Position numbers and translations under genes: made by a program
Assembly (NCBI GenBank): GCA_002724315.1
Contig: PBOJ01000146.1
Location: 1 to 45,707, forward strand
Source of the DNA: Planctomycetaceae bacterium
GTDB taxonomy: Bacteria > Planctomycetota > Planctomycetia > Planctomycetales > Planctomycetaceae
Direction: 5' to 3'
DNA: 45,707 nucleotides
Notes under the pieces: generated by a model
Told to the model about the DNA's origin: nothing
Seen by the model: the letters and a program-made list of their open reading frames with translations, nothing else
The model's database searches: none
Shown here: in pieces, positions 33,508 through 43,051 of the stretch
Layout: every line of letters starts with the position of its first letter
Position numbering within the stretch: position 1 is the first letter of the stretch

Positions 33508-34890
33508 CTACAGCAGCGAATGGACCGGGCTGCCCTGCACAACGAAGTGCGGTCGGCCTGTCGGGTCCACCACTCGCGTGTCTGAGCCGTAGCCCAGGCA
33601 GTGGTAGATCGTGGCAATGAAGTCGCGGACGTGGACCGGATTGTCGGCCGGGTACCCGGCAATCTTGTCACTGGAACCGTACACCTGCCCGCCGCGGATT
33701 CCCCCGCCGGCCAGCACCGTGCTGTAAACCGGCCCCCAGTGATCCCGACCGGCCTTCTTGTTCACCTTCGGCGTGCGGCCGAACTCTCCGGTCCAGGCGA
33801 TCAGCGTCTCATCCAACTGCCCGCGTTCCGAGAGGTCTTCGATCAACGCCGAAAACGCGCGGTCCATCGGCGGCAGCAGCAGGTCCTTCATGACCTTGAA
33901 GTGCTTGTCGTGGGTGTCGAAGTTCTTTGTCGAATGCAGGAACATCCAGGGCACCGTCACCAGGCCCACGCCCGCTTCGACCAGTCTCCGTGCCACCAGG
34001 CAACTGCGCCCGAACTTGTTGTCCCCGTAGCGGGCCAGCGTCTCGGGCGACTCGTCGTCGATCGTGAATGCCCGCCAGGCGGAGTTCGAACCGAGGATGT
34101 CCAGCGCCTGCTGCTGGAACCGCCCGTAGTTGGCTTCGGCCGCCGAGACATCGGAGCGGGACTGCTCGACTCGGGAGAGCAACTTCTGGCGGCTGACCTG
34201 CCGCTGGTCTCCGACTCCCTTGGGGGGACGGAAGCCAGGCGGAAGCGTACCGGGCTTCCACGATTCGTCGATCAACATCAACGGGTCGAAGTTCGGTCCC
34301 AGGAAACCGGCGTGCTGACCGCCCCACTGGAAGTTGTTTTGGTCGCCGATACGAACCGGCAAGTGCACCGAAGCCGGCAATCCGTTTCGGTCACCCCGCA
34401 ACTGACGCACGACGCCTCCGACACACGGCGGATCGACACGGTCCATCTGGGGTTCACCCCGGGTCCGCGGAGCGTTCTTCAAACCGGTCATGTTGTAGTG
34501 AACGCCGATGCCGTGCGTGTTGCTGTTGTGGTAGGTCGAGCGGATGACCGAGTAACGGTGAGCCTGCCTGGCCATCATCGGCAGATGCTCGCAGACCTCT
34601 ATCCCCGGCACGCTGGTCTCGATCGGATTGAAGTCGCCCCGGTACCCCTGGTTGGCCTTCGGCTTCATGTCGAAGGTCTCCTGCTGGGCCGGACCGCCGG
34701 TCATGTAGAGCAGGATACAGGACTTGGCCTGGCCCGAAGTCCCGGCGGCCTGCGCCGCGGTCGCCTCGCGTCCGGCCAGCAGGTCGGTCAACGACAATCC
34801 GAAACCCGACAGACCTCCGGCCGCCAGCCCTGATTTCAGGAAGCTGCGTCGCCGCATCGCCAGCGTCTGGTCCACCTGTTTCGGCCTCAT
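33508..34890 (-). CDS. DUF1501 protein, Tat-exported, second orphan
   Basis: 460 residues with a twin-arginine leader MRRRSFLKSGLAAGGLSGFG at about residues 12-31. Landmarks are SCILLYMTGGPAQQETFDMKP, RYSVIRSTYHNSNTHG, ARRLVEAGVGLVTVPW, AWTGEFGRTPKVN, GRDHWGPVYSTVLAGGG and VHVRDFIATIYHCLGYG. It lies at the head of the minus-strand run; the Nramp-like gene starts 126 bases downstream, so a shared transcript is possible. No DUF1553 partner adjoins it. The divergent triheme gene starts about 200 bases away. Confidence 0.92.
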   Translation of the reverse strand: MRPKQVDQTLAMRRRSFLKSGLAAGGLSGFGLSLTDLLAGREATAAQAAGTSGQAKSCILLYMTGGPAQQETFDMKPKANQGYRGDFNPIETSVPGIEVCEHLPMMARQAHRYSVIRSTYHNSNTHGIGVHYNMTGLKNAPRTRGEPQMDRVDPPCVGGVVRQLRGDRNGLPASVHLPVRIGDQNNFQWGGQHAGFLGPNFDPLMLIDESWKPGTLPPGFRPPKGVGDQRQVSRQKLLSRVEQSRSDVSAAEANYGRFQQQALDILGSNSAWRAFTIDDESPETLARYGDNKFGRSCLVARRLVEAGVGLVTVPWMFLHSTKNFDTHDKHFKVMKDLLLPPMDRAFSALIEDLSERGQLDETLIAWTGEFGRTPKVNKKAGRDHWGPVYSTVLAGGGIRGGQVYGSSDKIAGYPADNPVHVRDFIATIYHCLGYGSDTRVVDPTGRPHFVVQGSPVHSLL

Positions 34891-35046
34891 GCCGCCATGT
34901 CCCCGCGTGAGAAACTTTCCGCCTGTGATTCTACTGATCGGCGATTCGTCGGATCAAGGTGCATTGATCTTTCCCGTGCCGACAAAACACCGTCGGCATC
35001 CACTCCCGACGAGTCGGTTGTCGTGGTTGTCGGGATTTCCAGACGG

Positions 35047-35052
35047 TATGCT
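35047..35052 (+). promoter_or_regulatory. Candidate -10 element (TATGCT) before the triheme gene
   Basis: TATGCTGA here is identical to the eight bases at 2988-2995. Its position overlaps an upstream ATG at 35048, so transcription would begin downstream of that codon. This supports the GTG at 35090 as the true start. A TGGTTG 17 bases upstream is a weak -35. Confidence 0.35.
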
Positions 35053-35089
35053 GAGTGCCGCTTTGGTTCGCATCCAGGGGAGTTCTTCC

Positions 35090-38000
35090 GTGAACATCTT
35101 CGCCGGTTCGTTCGTGCGGTCGCTGCTTGTCGCCAGCCTGCTCTGCTCCACCACGCAATTGTCGGCTGCCGATGGCCCGACCTTCAGCACCAAATCCCGA
35201 ATTGCCTGGACGACGTCCCGGGTCAAGGGATCACCCGATCCCCCCAGTCCCTACCGCACGCAAATCGCCTTCCCGAACCTCAAGTTCGATGAACCTTTGG
35301 ACATGAACTACTCGGCCGGAATCAACCGGCTGCTGGTCGTCGAACGGTACGGACGGATCTTCTCGGTCCCGCTGGATCGCAAGACCGCCAAGCCCGACCT
35401 GCTTCTCGACACCAACGAGGTCCTGGGCCGAAGCAAGCCAAAGACGCTCTCGGCTTACGGCATCGCCCTGCACCCCAAGTACCCCAAGGTCCGCTACGCC
35501 TACGCGACAATCGTCACGACCAATACCGAGGAAATCCCCAAGGGGAGCCGCGTCTCGCGCTTCCGCGTGCTCCCGGGTGAGCCACCGCGCTGCGACCCCA
35601 AGAGTGAGCAGATCCTGCTGGAATGGCCTTCGGGCGGACACAACGGCGGCTGCCTGCAGTTCGGTCCCGACGGCTACCTGTATATCGCCACTGGCGACAG
35701 CAGTGGCATCGCCGACCTCTACCTCACGGGACAGGATCTCACCAATCTCTCCGGCGCGATCCTGCGGATCGATGTCGACCATCCCGGCGAAAAACTTCCC
35801 TACACCGTCCCCCGAGACAACCCCTTCCTGGAGACCAAGGGGGCACGGCCGGAGATCTGGGCCTACGGGCTGCGCCAGCCGTGGAAAATGAGCTTCGACA
35901 CCGCCACCGGTGACCTGTGGACCGGCAATATCGGACAGGACCTCTGGGAAATGGTCTTCCGTATCGAGCGAGGTGGCAACTACGGATGGAGCATCACCGA
36001 GGGATCTCACCCGTTTGAACCCGAACGGCCCCGTGGCCCCACGGCGATCATCCCACCGATCATCGAACACGACCACGCCAACTTCCGCTCGATCACCGGC
36101 GGCTTCGTCTACCACGGCAAAAAACTCGCCAAGCTCCGTGGAGCCTACATCTACGGCGACTACGACACCGGACGTATCTGGCAACTGCGGTACGATCGTG
36201 ACAAGCAAAAGCTGATCTCGTCTGCGGAACTGGTCGATTCGAGCATGCGGCTGGTCGGCTTCGGACAGGACAGCCAGGGAGAACTCTACCTGCTGGACCA
36301 TGTCAGCGGTCGCATCCACGAACTCATCCCCAACCCCGACGCGGGCCGCAAAAGCAACTTCCCCAGGACCCTTGCCGGGACAGGCCTGTTCTCATCGGTC
36401 AAGGACCTGGTCCCCGCCGCCGGCCTGATTCCCTACGACGTGATTGCCCCTCAGTGGTCCGATGGTGCCACCAAGCAGCGGTTCCTGGCGCTGCCGGGTG
36501 ATTCGAAGATGGAATTCGAAACGCTGACCTATCCCCAGCCGGCACCCGGATCCCCCCCCGGCTGGAAGTTCCCCGACGGCACGGTGATCGTGGAAACGAT
36601 CTTCCTGGAAATGGAAGCCGGCAACCGCAAGAGCCGACGGCGGATTGAGACCCGTATCCTTCACCACGAACGACTTGCGGGGAACGAAACCAACGGTGAC
36701 CAGTACTGGCAAGGCTACACCTACGTCTGGAACGACGAGCAGACCTCAGCCGAACTGCTGCTGGATGCCCAGGGACGTAACCGAACGTTCCAGATTGCCG
36801 ACCGCAGTGCTCCCGGCGGTGTCCGCAAGCAGACCTGGCACTTCCCCAGTCGAACCGAGTGCACCGTCTGCCACAACATGGCGGCCAAGTACGTTCTCGG
36901 TGTGACGACTCACCAGATGAACCGCAGCTACAACCACGGCGGCGACACCCTCAACCAGATTGAGATGCTGCAACGCCTGGGCTGCTTCTCGACACCGTTG
37001 CCGGCACCTCCCAAGGATCTGCCGCGACTGGTCGACTACCGTGTGGACTCACACGAACTTGGCCAGCGGGCCCGGTCCTATCTCCACGCCAACTGCTCAC
37101 ACTGTCATCGAAAGTGGGGTGGTGGAAACGCCCGGTTCCAGTTGCTGGCCACGCTCGATTTGCCCGACACCGGCACACTCAATGTCCGTCCCGGACAGGG
37201 AACTTTCGGTATCGCCGGCGGGAAGGTGCTGGCCGCCGGCGACCCGTATCGCAGCGTAATGTATTTTCGCATGTCCAAACTGGGAGCCGGCCGCATGCCG
37301 CGGATCGGATCCTCGGTCATCGACCCCGTCGGCACCCAGTTGATCCACGACTGGATCAGCGGTCTTCCGTCGGCATCCCCGGATGCCAGTATTGCCCGCT
37401 CGCGGGGCGAGACGGCTCTCGCACTGAAGACACTGAAATCCGCCAAGGACATCAAGCAGCGAGCCTCCCAGATCAACTCGCTGCTGGCCAGCACACCTGG
37501 AGCCATTCGGCTGCTGCAGGCCACCAGCGGAAGCGAGTTGCCGAAAGCGACTCGCGACCAGGCCATCGCCGTGGCCACCACGCATCAGTCGGCAACCGTG
37601 CGGGATCTTTTCGAGAGATTCCTACCGGAGGAGAAACGGGTCAAGCGGCTCGGAACCACCGTCAAGCCGGCCCAGATCCTCGCTCTGCCCGGCGACATCG
37701 ACCGGGGAAGAACCGTCTTCTTCAAGACCGACGGAATCCAGTGCCGCAACTGCCACAAGATCGCCGGAAAGGGAAAGGAGGTCGGCCCCGATCTCAGTGG
37801 CGTCGGCAAGAAATTCACCCGGGCCCAGATCCTCGAGAGCATCCTGCAGCCATCCAAGAAGATTGAGCCAAAGTGGTTGACCTACGTGATCGAAACGGCC
37901 CAGGGCCGTGTCCATACCGGCCTGCTGGTCAAAAAGGATGACAAGGAGGTGATCCTCAAGGACGCCAAGGACAAGCTCATCCGGGTGGCGGCCGACGATG

Positions 38001-38134
38001 TCGATGTCCTGGCCGCGCAACAGAAATCCCTGATGCCCGACCTGCTGGTCCGGGACATGACAGCTCGCCAGGTGGCCGATCTGACCGCCTTCCTGGCCAG
38101 TCTCAAGACTCCCGCTCCGAAAAAGGACAAGTGA
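35090..38134 (+). CDS. Exported triheme quinoprotein (sugar-dehydrogenase propeller plus c-type cytochrome domains)
   Basis: 1014 residues from the GTG at 35090, which has GGGGAG seven bases ahead and gives a clean signal peptide (SFVRSLLVASLLCSTTQLSAA). Residues about 45-420 form a soluble-quinoprotein glucose/sorbosone-dehydrogenase-like propeller: RLLVVERYGRIF, GGHNGGCLQFGPDGYLYIATGD, WAYGLRQPWKMSFD. The middle resembles the SO2930-type diheme region (LIPYDVIAPQWSDGATKQRFLALP), ending in CTVCH (591-595). CSHCH (669-673) follows. The C-terminal PVC-type heme domain has CRNCH (885-889) and GPDLSGVGKK. Electrons would pass from sugar oxidation to three hemes in the periplasm. Quinone use is inferred from the family. 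Confidence 0.9.
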   Translation: MNIFAGSFVRSLLVASLLCSTTQLSAADGPTFSTKSRIAWTTSRVKGSPDPPSPYRTQIAFPNLKFDEPLDMNYSAGINRLLVVERYGRIFSVPLDRKTAKPDLLLDTNEVLGRSKPKTLSAYGIALHPKYPKVRYAYATIVTTNTEEIPKGSRVSRFRVLPGEPPRCDPKSEQILLEWPSGGHNGGCLQFGPDGYLYIATGDSSGIADLYLTGQDLTNLSGAILRIDVDHPGEKLPYTVPRDNPFLETKGARPEIWAYGLRQPWKMSFDTATGDLWTGNIGQDLWEMVFRIERGGNYGWSITEGSHPFEPERPRGPTAIIPPIIEHDHANFRSITGGFVYHGKKLAKLRGAYIYGDYDTGRIWQLRYDRDKQKLISSAELVDSSMRLVGFGQDSQGELYLLDHVSGRIHELIPNPDAGRKSNFPRTLAGTGLFSSVKDLVPAAGLIPYDVIAPQWSDGATKQRFLALPGDSKMEFETLTYPQPAPGSPPGWKFPDGTVIVETIFLEMEAGNRKSRRRIETRILHHERLAGNETNGDQYWQGYTYVWNDEQTSAELLLDAQGRNRTFQIADRSAPGGVRKQTWHFPSRTECTVCHNMAAKYVLGVTTHQMNRSYNHGGDTLNQIEMLQRLGCFSTPLPAPPKDLPRLVDYRVDSHELGQRARSYLHANCSHCHRKWGGGNARFQLLATLDLPDTGTLNVRPGQGTFGIAGGKVLAAGDPYRSVMYFRMSKLGAGRMPRIGSSVIDPVGTQLIHDWISGLPSASPDASIARSRGETALALKTLKSAKDIKQRASQINSLLASTPGAIRLLQATSGSELPKATRDQAIAVATTHQSATVRDLFERFLPEEKRVKRLGTTVKPAQILALPGDIDRGRTVFFKTDGIQCRNCHKIAGKGKEVGPDLSGVGKKFTRAQILESILQPSKKIEPKWLTYVIETAQGRVHTGLLVKKDDKEVILKDAKDKLIRVAADDVDVLAAQQKSLMPDLLVRDMTARQVADLTAFLASLKTPAPKKDK

Positions 38135-38185
38135 CCGGCGAGTTCAACTGCGGAACCGGTGGGATTTCTCGTCCCCGCTTCGACC

Positions 38186-38214
38186 TTGTCGCGTCTTCAT
38201 CGCCCCTCTACACT
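38186..38214 (+). promoter_or_regulatory. Candidate promoter of the rpmE-prfA-prmC-murA group
   Basis: TTGTCG (38186-38191) and TACACT (38209-38214) are exactly 17 bases apart. Transcription would start near 38221, about 40 bases before the rpmE ATG. Confidence 0.5.
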
Positions 38215-38261
38215 AGCCGTTTCAGCGTCACTCCAGCGAATTTCTTTGGACAGGTAAGACC

Positions 38262-38549
38262 ATGCAGAAGGACATCCATCCCGATTACATGGATACCGAG
38301 GTCAGCTGCGGCTGTGGCAACGCGTTCACGACGCGGAGCACCGTCGAAAAGCTCGTCGTCGAGATCTGCAGTGCCTGCCACCCGTTCTACACCGGGACGA
38401 TGAAATACGTTGACAGTGCTGGTCGGGTGGAGAAGTTCCAGAAGAAATACAACTGGGGCAAGAAGAAGGACACGGCGGAGGCCGAGGCCGACACCGCGGC
38501 CGAGGACGAAACAGAGGCCGAGACCGCGGCCGTCGCCGAGAAGGAATAG
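38262..38549 (+). CDS. rpmE: 50S ribosomal protein L31 with acidic tail
   Basis: 95 residues. The first 70 match bacterial L31 of the zinc-binding (C+) type: [10 protein letters not shown], then Cys16 and Cys18 in SCGCGN, and Cys36 and Cys39 in [11 protein letters not shown], followed by [14 protein letters not shown]. The last 25 residues are an Ala/Glu/Thr/Asp-rich acidic tail that is not part of the core protein. It stands first in a group with prfA, an order found in many bacteria. A good promoter candidate is just upstream. Confidence 0.96.
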   Translation: MQKDIHPDYMDTEVSCGCGNAFTTRSTVEKLVVEICSACHPFYTGTMKYVDSAGRVEKFQKKYNWGKKKDTAEAEADTAAEDETEAETAAVAEKE

Positions 38550-38673
38550 CTTCGGCGGGTCAGCGCCAACTGATATGTCGCCGGTCGTGCTCGGCGACGT
38601 CGGATCCCGCTTCGGCGGATCCGGTAAAAGAATCAGCACGCCAAGAAGTTCGGCGATACAAGGACGATCGCTG

Positions 38674-39750
38674 ATGTTGTTTCCGTCGCTACAGGCCAAG
38701 CTGGCTCGCTACGAAGAGCTCGAGCGGATGTTGGCGGACCCCGAGGTCCTGGCCGACACGGTCCGCATGGTCGCGTTGCAGCGCGAATACGGGGGACTTG
38801 CCAAGGTCGCGTTGCCGGTTCGCACGTTCAACGAGCTCGAAGGAAACATCGAAACGGCCCGCGAGTTGATCGCCGAAGAGGACGACGCGGAGTCGAAAGA
38901 GTACGCCGAGGAGGAGTTGGCTGAACTGCTGCGAGAGCGTGAGACCCAGTTGACCGCCCTCGAGGATCTCGTTGCCACCGGCGACGCCATTTCCCGCGGC
39001 AGCCTGATCATGGAGATCCGTGCCGGGACCGGCGGCGACGAAGCAGCCCTGTTCGCCCGTGACCTGTTCGACATGTACCAGCGGCTGGTCGAACGCCGTG
39101 GTTGGAAGGCCGAACTGATCGACTGTTCGCCCACCGAACTCGGCGGCTTCAAGGACGTCACGATCTCGATTGCCGGCGAGGGTGCCTTTCTGCAATTGCA
39201 GTTCGAGAGTGGTGGCCACCGTGTGCAACGGGTTCCCACCACAGAAACTCAGGGCCGAATCCACCCCTCCGCTGCCACCGTCGCCGTACTGCCGGAGGCC
39301 AACGACGTCGAGATCGAGATCCACAACGACGACCTGAGAGTGGACACCTTCTTTGCCAGCGGACCTGGCGGGCAGAAGGTCAACAAGACCGCCAGCGCCA
39401 TCCGGATCACTCACCTGCCAACCAATACCGTGGTCCAGTGCCAGGACGAGAAGAGCCAGCACAAGAACCGTGCCAAGGCGATGCGGGTGCTGCGAAGTCG
39501 GCTGCTCGAGGCCCAGCAGCAAAAGGCCCACCAGGAACGCGCCGACCAGAGACGGAGCCTGATCGGCACCGGAGACCGCAGCCAGCGAATCCGAACCTAC
39601 AACTTTCCTCAGAACCGGTTGACCGACCACCGAATTGGTCTGTCGCTCCACAAGCTCGACCAGATCATGCAGGGGAACCTCGACGAAATGGTCGACGCGC
39701 TGCTCGAGCACGATCGACAGGAACGCCTGGGAGGAAACCCCAGCCCGTGA
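38674..39750 (+). CDS. prfA: Peptide chain release factor 1
   Basis: 358 residues, the normal length for RF1. It recognises UAA and UAG stop codons and triggers peptide release. The codon-recognition tripeptide is Pro188-Thr-Thr190 (P-x-T, which marks RF1; RF2 has SPF). The catalytic GGQ is at 232-234 in [16 protein letters not shown], and its glutamine would be methylated by the product of the next gene. [11 protein letters not shown] and [17 protein letters not shown] are also RF1/RF2 hallmarks. The start at ATG 38674 gives the standard N-terminus ([17 protein letters not shown]). Confidence 0.97.
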   Translation: MLFPSLQAKLARYEELERMLADPEVLADTVRMVALQREYGGLAKVALPVRTFNELEGNIETARELIAEEDDAESKEYAEEELAELLRERETQLTALEDLVATGDAISRGSLIMEIRAGTGGDEAALFARDLFDMYQRLVERRGWKAELIDCSPTELGGFKDVTISIAGEGAFLQLQFESGGHRVQRVPTTETQGRIHPSAATVAVLPEANDVEIEIHNDDLRVDTFFASGPGGQKVNKTASAIRITHLPTNTVVQCQDEKSQHKNRAKAMRVLRSRLLEAQQQKAHQERADQRRSLIGTGDRSQRIRTYNFPQNRLTDHRIGLSLHKLDQIMQGNLDEMVDALLEHDRQERLGGNPSP

Positions 39751-40676
39751 GTACCATCCCCCTTCCGGCTCCTCAGCCCTCGGACCATCGACCGGCCGCG
39801 GCAGGCGGCCAGGCCGATCGCTGGACCGTCCAGGCCGTTCTCGACTGGACCACCGGCCACCTGGCCGACCACGGCAGCGAGTCGCCTCGTCTGGATGCCG
39901 AGATCCTCTTGGCCCAGGCCCGGGGTTGCCGCCGCATCGAACTCTACACCCAGTTCGACCAGGCACTCACCGACCAACAGCGGGCGGTGATGCGAGACCT
40001 GGTCAAACGCCGGGCAGCTCGCGAGCCGGTCGCCTACCTGGTGGGATTCCGAGAATTCTTCGGTGCCGACTTCGCGCTCACTTCCGACACCCTGATCCCC
40101 CGCCCCGACACCGAAACGCTCATCGTCGAACTGCTTGACCTCGCCCGCCAGTTGCCCGCTCCACCGGCCATTCTCGACCTGGGCACCGGCTGCGGATGCA
40201 TCGCCATCACCCTCGCCACGCAACTCGTCTCAGCCCAGGTGTCTGCCGTCGACATCAGTCCTGCCGCACTCGAAGTGGCACGGGCCAACGCCGAAACTCA
40301 CAACGTCGCCGACCGCATCGCATTCTTCGCCGGCGACCTGTATGAGCCCATCCCCCCCGATCGGAAATTCCAGTTCATTGCCAGCAATCCTCCATACGTC
40401 ACCACCGCCGAACTCGACCAACTGGCTCCGGACATCCGTGACCACGAACCCCGCACGGCCCTCGATGGTGGAGCCGACGGGCTCGATGTGATCCGTCGCC
40501 TGGTCGCCGGGGCACCGGATCACCTGGCTCCCGGTGGAAGCCTGCTGTGCGAAATCTCACCCGAGCAGGCCGATGGAGTGCGCCGGCTTGTCGTCGAACA
40601 AACGGCTTTCGGGTCCCCCCGGACGGTCACGGACCTGTCAGGACAGGCCCGTGTCGTCGTGGCATCAATCGACTGA
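39747..40676 (+). CDS. prmC: Release factor glutamine methyltransferase
   Basis: 309 residues from a GTG at 39747 that overlaps the prfA stop in GTGA, so translation is probably coupled. PrmC methylates the glutamine of the GGQ motif in RF1 and RF2 with S-adenosylmethionine. The N-terminal helical domain ([24 protein letters not shown]) is followed by [23 protein letters not shown], the SAM loop DLGTGCGC (144-151) and the catalytic NPPYV at 214-218. The first 22 residues are Pro/Ala-rich and not conserved. A GGAGG lies about 12 bases ahead of the start. Confidence 0.96.
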   Translation: MSTIPLPAPQPSDHRPAAAGGQADRWTVQAVLDWTTGHLADHGSESPRLDAEILLAQARGCRRIELYTQFDQALTDQQRAVMRDLVKRRAAREPVAYLVGFREFFGADFALTSDTLIPRPDTETLIVELLDLARQLPAPPAILDLGTGCGCIAITLATQLVSAQVSAVDISPAALEVARANAETHNVADRIAFFAGDLYEPIPPDRKFQFIASNPPYVTTAELDQLAPDIRDHEPRTALDGGADGLDVIRRLVAGAPDHLAPGGSLLCEISPEQADGVRRLVVEQTAFGSPRTVTDLSGQARVVVASID

Positions 40677-40724
40677 CTCCGTTTCATCGGCCAAGCTGCC
40701 CCCGCAAAATGAAAGCGTCCAGGG

Positions 40725-42128
40725 ATGGACAAGTTCCTCATCGAGGGTGGCCAACCGTTGACCGGGCCGGCCGAAGTCAGCGGCTCCAAGAATGCCGCCT
40801 TGCCGATCATGGCCGCGGTACTCGCCTCCGACGGCCCACTGGAACTCACGGCCGTCCCCGACCTGGACGATGTCCATTCGCTGCTGGGCCTGCTCGGTAC
40901 GCTCGGTGTCCACGCCGAATTCCCGGCAGAGAACCAGCTGAAACTGGTCGTGGAGACCACCCGACCTCACGTCGCCGACTATGACCTGGTCCGCCGCATG
41001 CGAGCCAGTATCTGTGTCCTGGGTCCCCTGCTCGCCCGCCGCGGCCGCGCCTGCGTCTCCCTGCCCGGCGGATGCAACATCGGTCATCGACCAATCGACC
41101 TGCACCTGAAGGGCCTCGCAGCGCTGGGAGCCGATATCCGCGTTCAGCAGGGGTACGTGGTCGCCGAAGCCGAACGCCTGCGAGGAAACTCGGTGTTCCT
41201 GGGAGGACCGTTCGGCAGCACGGTCACCGGCACCTGCAACATCATGACCGCCGCCGCGCTGGCCGAGGGACGGACGGTGATCGAGGCAGCGGCCTGTGAA
41301 CCGGAGGTGGTGGATCTCGGAGACTGCCTCAACCAGATGGGAGCGAGGATCCAGGGTCTGGGGACTCCCCGTATCGAGATCGAGGGCGTCGAACGGCTCG
41401 GAGCAGCTCGGCATCGCGTGATCCCCGATCGGATCGAGGCAGCCACTCTGCTGATCGCCGCCGCGATCACCGGTGGACAGATCGACATTTCTCCCGTCCG
41501 CCCTGACCACCTCGTCGCCGTCTGCGAGATCCTCGAACAGACCGGAATGCGGATCGAACAACTGGCCACCGAAACCGTCTCAGCCCCCGGGCAGGTCACA
41601 TGGAGAGCCACGGCGCCGGATGTGATCGCCCCCACGAGCTTCACTGCCCTGCCCTACCCGGGTGTCCCGACCGACATCCAGGCTCAACTGATGGCCTTGC
41701 TGTGCCTGGCCGACGGCATCAGCGTGGTCACAGACAAGGTGTTTCCGGACCGGTTCCTGCACGCCGCAGAATTGGCCCGACTGGGTGCAAGGATCACTCG
41801 GGACGGCCCCACCGCGATGATCCACGGGGTCGAACGACTCAGCGGTGCCAACGTGATGGCCGGTGACCTGAGGGCCAGTGCGGCACTGGTACTGGCGGCC
41901 CTGGCCGCCAGCGGCACGTCGACCGTTCGGCGGATCTACCACCTCGACCGAGGCTACCAGAGGCTCGATGGCAAGCTGAACCGGCTCGGTGCCGACGTGA
42001 TCCGAACCGGTGACAGCCGCGGCCCGTCACCACCTCACTGGGACACCGGTACGACCGCCCGTCCCGATCACTCCGGGCACCGGGTGGCCGGTGGTCAGGG
42101 CAAGAACCCTCGCTCGCGAAGCTCCTGA
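40725..42128 (+). CDS. murA: UDP-N-acetylglucosamine 1-carboxyvinyltransferase with C-terminal extension
   Basis: 467 residues; it transfers enolpyruvate to UDP-GlcNAc, the first committed step of peptidoglycan synthesis. Catalytic features are intact: Lys22-Asn23 in [10 protein letters not shown], the fosfomycin-target cysteine Cys117 in [24 protein letters not shown], and [16 protein letters not shown] with [14 protein letters not shown] near the end. E. coli MurA would end at about [11 protein letters not shown]. The 36 residues beyond are Pro/Gly/Arg/Ser-rich and look non-homologous; their last 34 coding bases overlap the convergent gene. An intact MurA agrees with the now accepted presence of peptidoglycan in planctomycetes. 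Confidence 0.95.
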   Translation: MDKFLIEGGQPLTGPAEVSGSKNAALPIMAAVLASDGPLELTAVPDLDDVHSLLGLLGTLGVHAEFPAENQLKLVVETTRPHVADYDLVRRMRASICVLGPLLARRGRACVSLPGGCNIGHRPIDLHLKGLAALGADIRVQQGYVVAEAERLRGNSVFLGGPFGSTVTGTCNIMTAAALAEGRTVIEAAACEPEVVDLGDCLNQMGARIQGLGTPRIEIEGVERLGAARHRVIPDRIEAATLLIAAAITGGQIDISPVRPDHLVAVCEILEQTGMRIEQLATETVSAPGQVTWRATAPDVIAPTSFTALPYPGVPTDIQAQLMALLCLADGISVVTDKVFPDRFLHAAELARLGARITRDGPTAMIHGVERLSGANVMAGDLRASAALVLAALAASGTSTVRRIYHLDRGYQRLDGKLNRLGADVIRTGDSRGPSPPHWDTGTTARPDHSGHRVAGGQGKNPRSRSS

Positions 42129-42628
42129 ACATTGTCCGGAGCGCTCTGCCAGATTCTCTCGGCCGCGTACCGCAAAAGGGCCACCCCGCCCAGTCCGTAC
42201 GGTGCGGTCAGGATCGCCGTGCGATCCTCCTCCTGCTCATCGAGTCGCCGATTGAGCTTCTCGACGGCCTCTTCCACACGATCACTGATGATCTCGGCAG
42301 GACCGCTGGTGTTGTCGACCCGCAGGTTGGAGAATCCCGCCGTGCGAGCCATCAGGAACTCGACGATGCTGTCATCTTCCTGTTCCCCGAAGAAGCCACG
42401 GAACTCGGGACGGGCGTTCTCGGGCGTGATGATCGTCGGCCGCGTGATACGAACCTCGCCCTGTGTCACCGTCACCGTGTCCTCGTCGGCCGGCTTGTCA
42501 CACACCAGGAAGTAGGGCAATTCGGATTCCCCGAAGGTGAACAACGAATAATGGACCGGCCGCGCGATCTGCACGGCCTCCCAGATATCGCGGTATCGCG
42601 ATTCGTCGTCGAACTCTTCAAGCCACAT
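42095..42628 (-). CDS. Conserved acidic protein of unknown function
   Basis: 177 residues from ATG 42628, with AGAGGAAAG upstream. It begins [25 protein letters not shown] and is soluble and acidic. The middle is strand-rich ([20 protein letters not shown], then [21 protein letters not shown]) and the end is helical ([20 protein letters not shown]). I know no named family. Its 3' end overlaps murA by 34 bases in the opposite direction. The strong -10 at 42684-42689 suggests it has its own promoter. It could interact with envelope or cell-wall functions given the neighbour, but that is only position. Confidence 0.7.
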   Translation of the reverse strand: MWLEEFDDESRYRDIWEAVQIARPVHYSLFTFGESELPYFLVCDKPADEDTVTVTQGEVRITRPTIITPENARPEFRGFFGEQEDDSIVEFLMARTAGFSNLRVDNTSGPAEIISDRVEEAVEKLNRRLDEQEEDRTAILTAPYGLGGVALLRYAAERIWQSAPDNVQELRERGFLP

Positions 42629-42683
42629 GTCGCGGTCTTTCCTCTTCTCACGGCCCGGAGACTCCCCGCGGCCGACCGGTGCG

Positions 42684-42712
42684 AGTATAAACTGCGACGC
42701 ATGAGACGACCA
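42684..42712 (-). promoter_or_regulatory. Candidate promoter of the acidic protein gene
   Basis: On the minus strand TATACT (42684-42689) lies 17 bases after TGGTCG (42707-42712). The -10 matches five of six consensus bases. The start would be near 42677, about 50 bases before the ATG at 42628. Confidence 0.45.
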
Positions 42713-42729
42713 CGGGCCAGCCTGACCCC

Positions 42730-42759
42730 TTGACAGTTTCCCGAGGCGTTGAAGAGAAT
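42730..42759 (+). promoter_or_regulatory. Candidate promoter of the lysine-rich protein gene
   Basis: A perfect TTGACA (42730-42735) is followed 18 bases later by GAGAAT (42754-42759). The divergent promoter at 42684 is less than 50 bases away, so the two could share control. Confidence 0.4.
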
Positions 42760-42851
42760 CGGTCACGTCGATCGTCGGCCGGAAGGCCGCGGTGGTCACG
42801 ACACTCCTGACCGCAAGCGACGCCATCGAAGTACAACAGAGAGACATTACG

Positions 42852-43010
42852 ATGAGCGGACCAATTGTTCGCACCGGTGCCACTCCCGAGTTCTGGGAGA
42901 ACTGGGACAAAATTTTCGGCGACAAGGGCAAGAAGAGCACCGGCAAGAAGAAGGCCGGAGCCAAGGCCTCGAAAAAATCGGCGAAGAAAAAGTCGAGCAA
43001 GAAGAAGTAG
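42852..43010 (+). CDS. Small protein with lysine-rich histone-like tail
   Basis: 52 residues. The N-terminal half (SGPIVRTGATPEFWENWDKIFG) is structured-looking and resembles short conserved planctomycete proteins I have seen unnamed. The second half is almost only Lys, Ser, Ala and Gly in K-K-x-A/S repeats, like the tail of histone H1 or bacterial H1-like proteins. Such a tail binds nucleic acid or other polyanions. An ATG at 42792 in the same frame would add an unrelated stretch, so I prefer 42852. It is followed within 42 bases by the membrane protein gene. DNA or ribosome binding is a hypothesis. Confidence 0.65.
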   Translation: MSGPIVRTGATPEFWENWDKIFGDKGKKSTGKKKAGAKASKKSAKKKSSKKK

Positions 43011-43051
43011 TCGACACGTCGACTCGCACCCGAGGTGGTACTGGCCGGCTC

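Noticed and set aside
35048..35050. ATG as start of the triheme gene
   Set aside because: It lies within a -10-like TATGCT and lacks a ribosome-binding site, while GTG 35090 has GGGGAG at the right distance and a cleaner signal peptide.
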